This document shows positions 63,593 to 64,000 of a stretch of DNA of 64,000 nucleotides, piece by piece. The translations under genes were made by a program, and so were the position numbers. This stretch comes from Hirsutella rhossiliensis. Taxonomy: Eukaryota; Ascomycota; Sordariomycetes; Hypocreales; Ophiocordycipitaceae. The DNA lies in NCBI RefSeq assembly GCF_020360975.1, contig NW_025408684.1, positions 62,001-126,000 on the forward strand, written 5' to 3'. Position 1 is the stretch's first letter. The number at the start of each line of letters is the position of its first letter. The notes under the pieces were generated by a model. The model was not told where the DNA came from, searched no databases, and saw nothing but the letters and a program-made list of their open reading frames with translations.

Positions 63593-64000
63593 GGGGTGGA
63601 TTACGTTAGTACAGATGTAGCTCCGTAGCTTTGGATCTCGTGACCGGGGGTAGCTCCTGCCTAAGCAAAGGACACTTCGACTCCCTCCATTCAGTTTACC
63701 AGAGGCAGCCGAGCAAGACAATGGCATCCATGCCACTACGCTTTTTCCAGGCGCAATGGACGTCATTGTCCGCACAGTTCATACGACTGTGCCGTGCGCC
63801 ACTTTTCTTTCGTCAAGTCACTGTCCGCACGTTTGGCAAGGCTGTTCCTTGGCCTTCGAGCTCGCGAGTCAGCTGGACTTGACTCCCCGGACAGCCTGCC
63901 ATCGACTCTGCCATCGACACCACCAAGCCAGGACAAGGAAAACGACCCCGCTGCCACAGACAGTCAGGTATCCAGCGCTCAGATCGAACAAGAAGCTTCA
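63593..64000. other. Right edge, no gene assigned
   Basis: Two overlapping plus-strand frames are open. One is 63721-63882 (MASMPLRFFQAQ...). A second is open to the window end and rich in Ser/Pro/Asp (SPDSLPSTLPSTPPSQDKEN). Neither has a convincing start plus homology. It may be the beginning of a gene or element beyond the window. Confidence 0.3.

Noticed and set aside
63721..63882. 54-codon frame MASMPLRFF... as a gene start
   Set aside because: Short, no recognisable homology, and a competing frame is open to the window edge.

Overview
The window looks like a transposon graveyard from a filamentous ascomycete (Pezizomycotina). The evidence is Tad1-type LINEs, Fot1/pogo DNA transposons, a Ty3/gypsy chromovirus, fungal Helitrons, hAT and FAR1-type MULE fragments, and short GT-AG introns. 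No rRNA, tRNA, CRISPR array or conserved housekeeping gene is visible. The best host-type gene is a two-exon gene at 21273-23278. It encodes a secreted protein with a small cysteine-rich head and a very long Gly/Asn/Ala/Thr/Lys repeat tail. A second, broken gene of unknown function lies at 50713-51906.

Layout. 1-590: fragment of a PIF1-like helicase. 823-3849: LTR element with gag and protease only and identical LTRs. 4365-5632: pogo-type transposase remnant. 5696-15456: a Tad-like LINE on the minus strand (LINE1), split by a complete pogo element (11083-13631, inside ORF1) and by an ORF1-only LINE (LINE2, 13825-15400, in the 5' leader). 15840-19863: a palindromic MITE split by two LINE 3' ends; the second (LINE B) holds a 1.3-kb non-coding LTR element. 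21273-23278: secreted repeat protein. 23427-23626: small inverted-repeat element. 23771-31492: a block bounded by long inverted repeats, holding a Helitron Rep/helicase and the N-terminus of a MULE transposase. 31526-31747: solo LTR. 32721-35434: hAT transposase. 35890-40080: second, decayed Helitron. 40261-42571: hAT, copia, solo-LTR and pogo fragments. 42546-47865: an almost intact LINE (LINE4). 47855-49956: MULE fragment and truncated LINE5. 52066-59187: an integrase-core (Ginger-like) transposase gene whose intron carries a complete gypsy element (52668-57999). 59350-63592: two more pogo elements.

The insertion history can be read directly from target-site duplications: gattg for gypsy, ctacc and gttag for the short LTR family, TA for pogo, 10-16 bp for LINEs. 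Coding regions are broken mostly by one- or two-base frameshifts rather than nonsense transitions. The two gypsy LTRs differ by indels only. Part of the apparent decay may therefore be uncorrected sequencing indels, and every 'pseudogene' call here carries that caveat.
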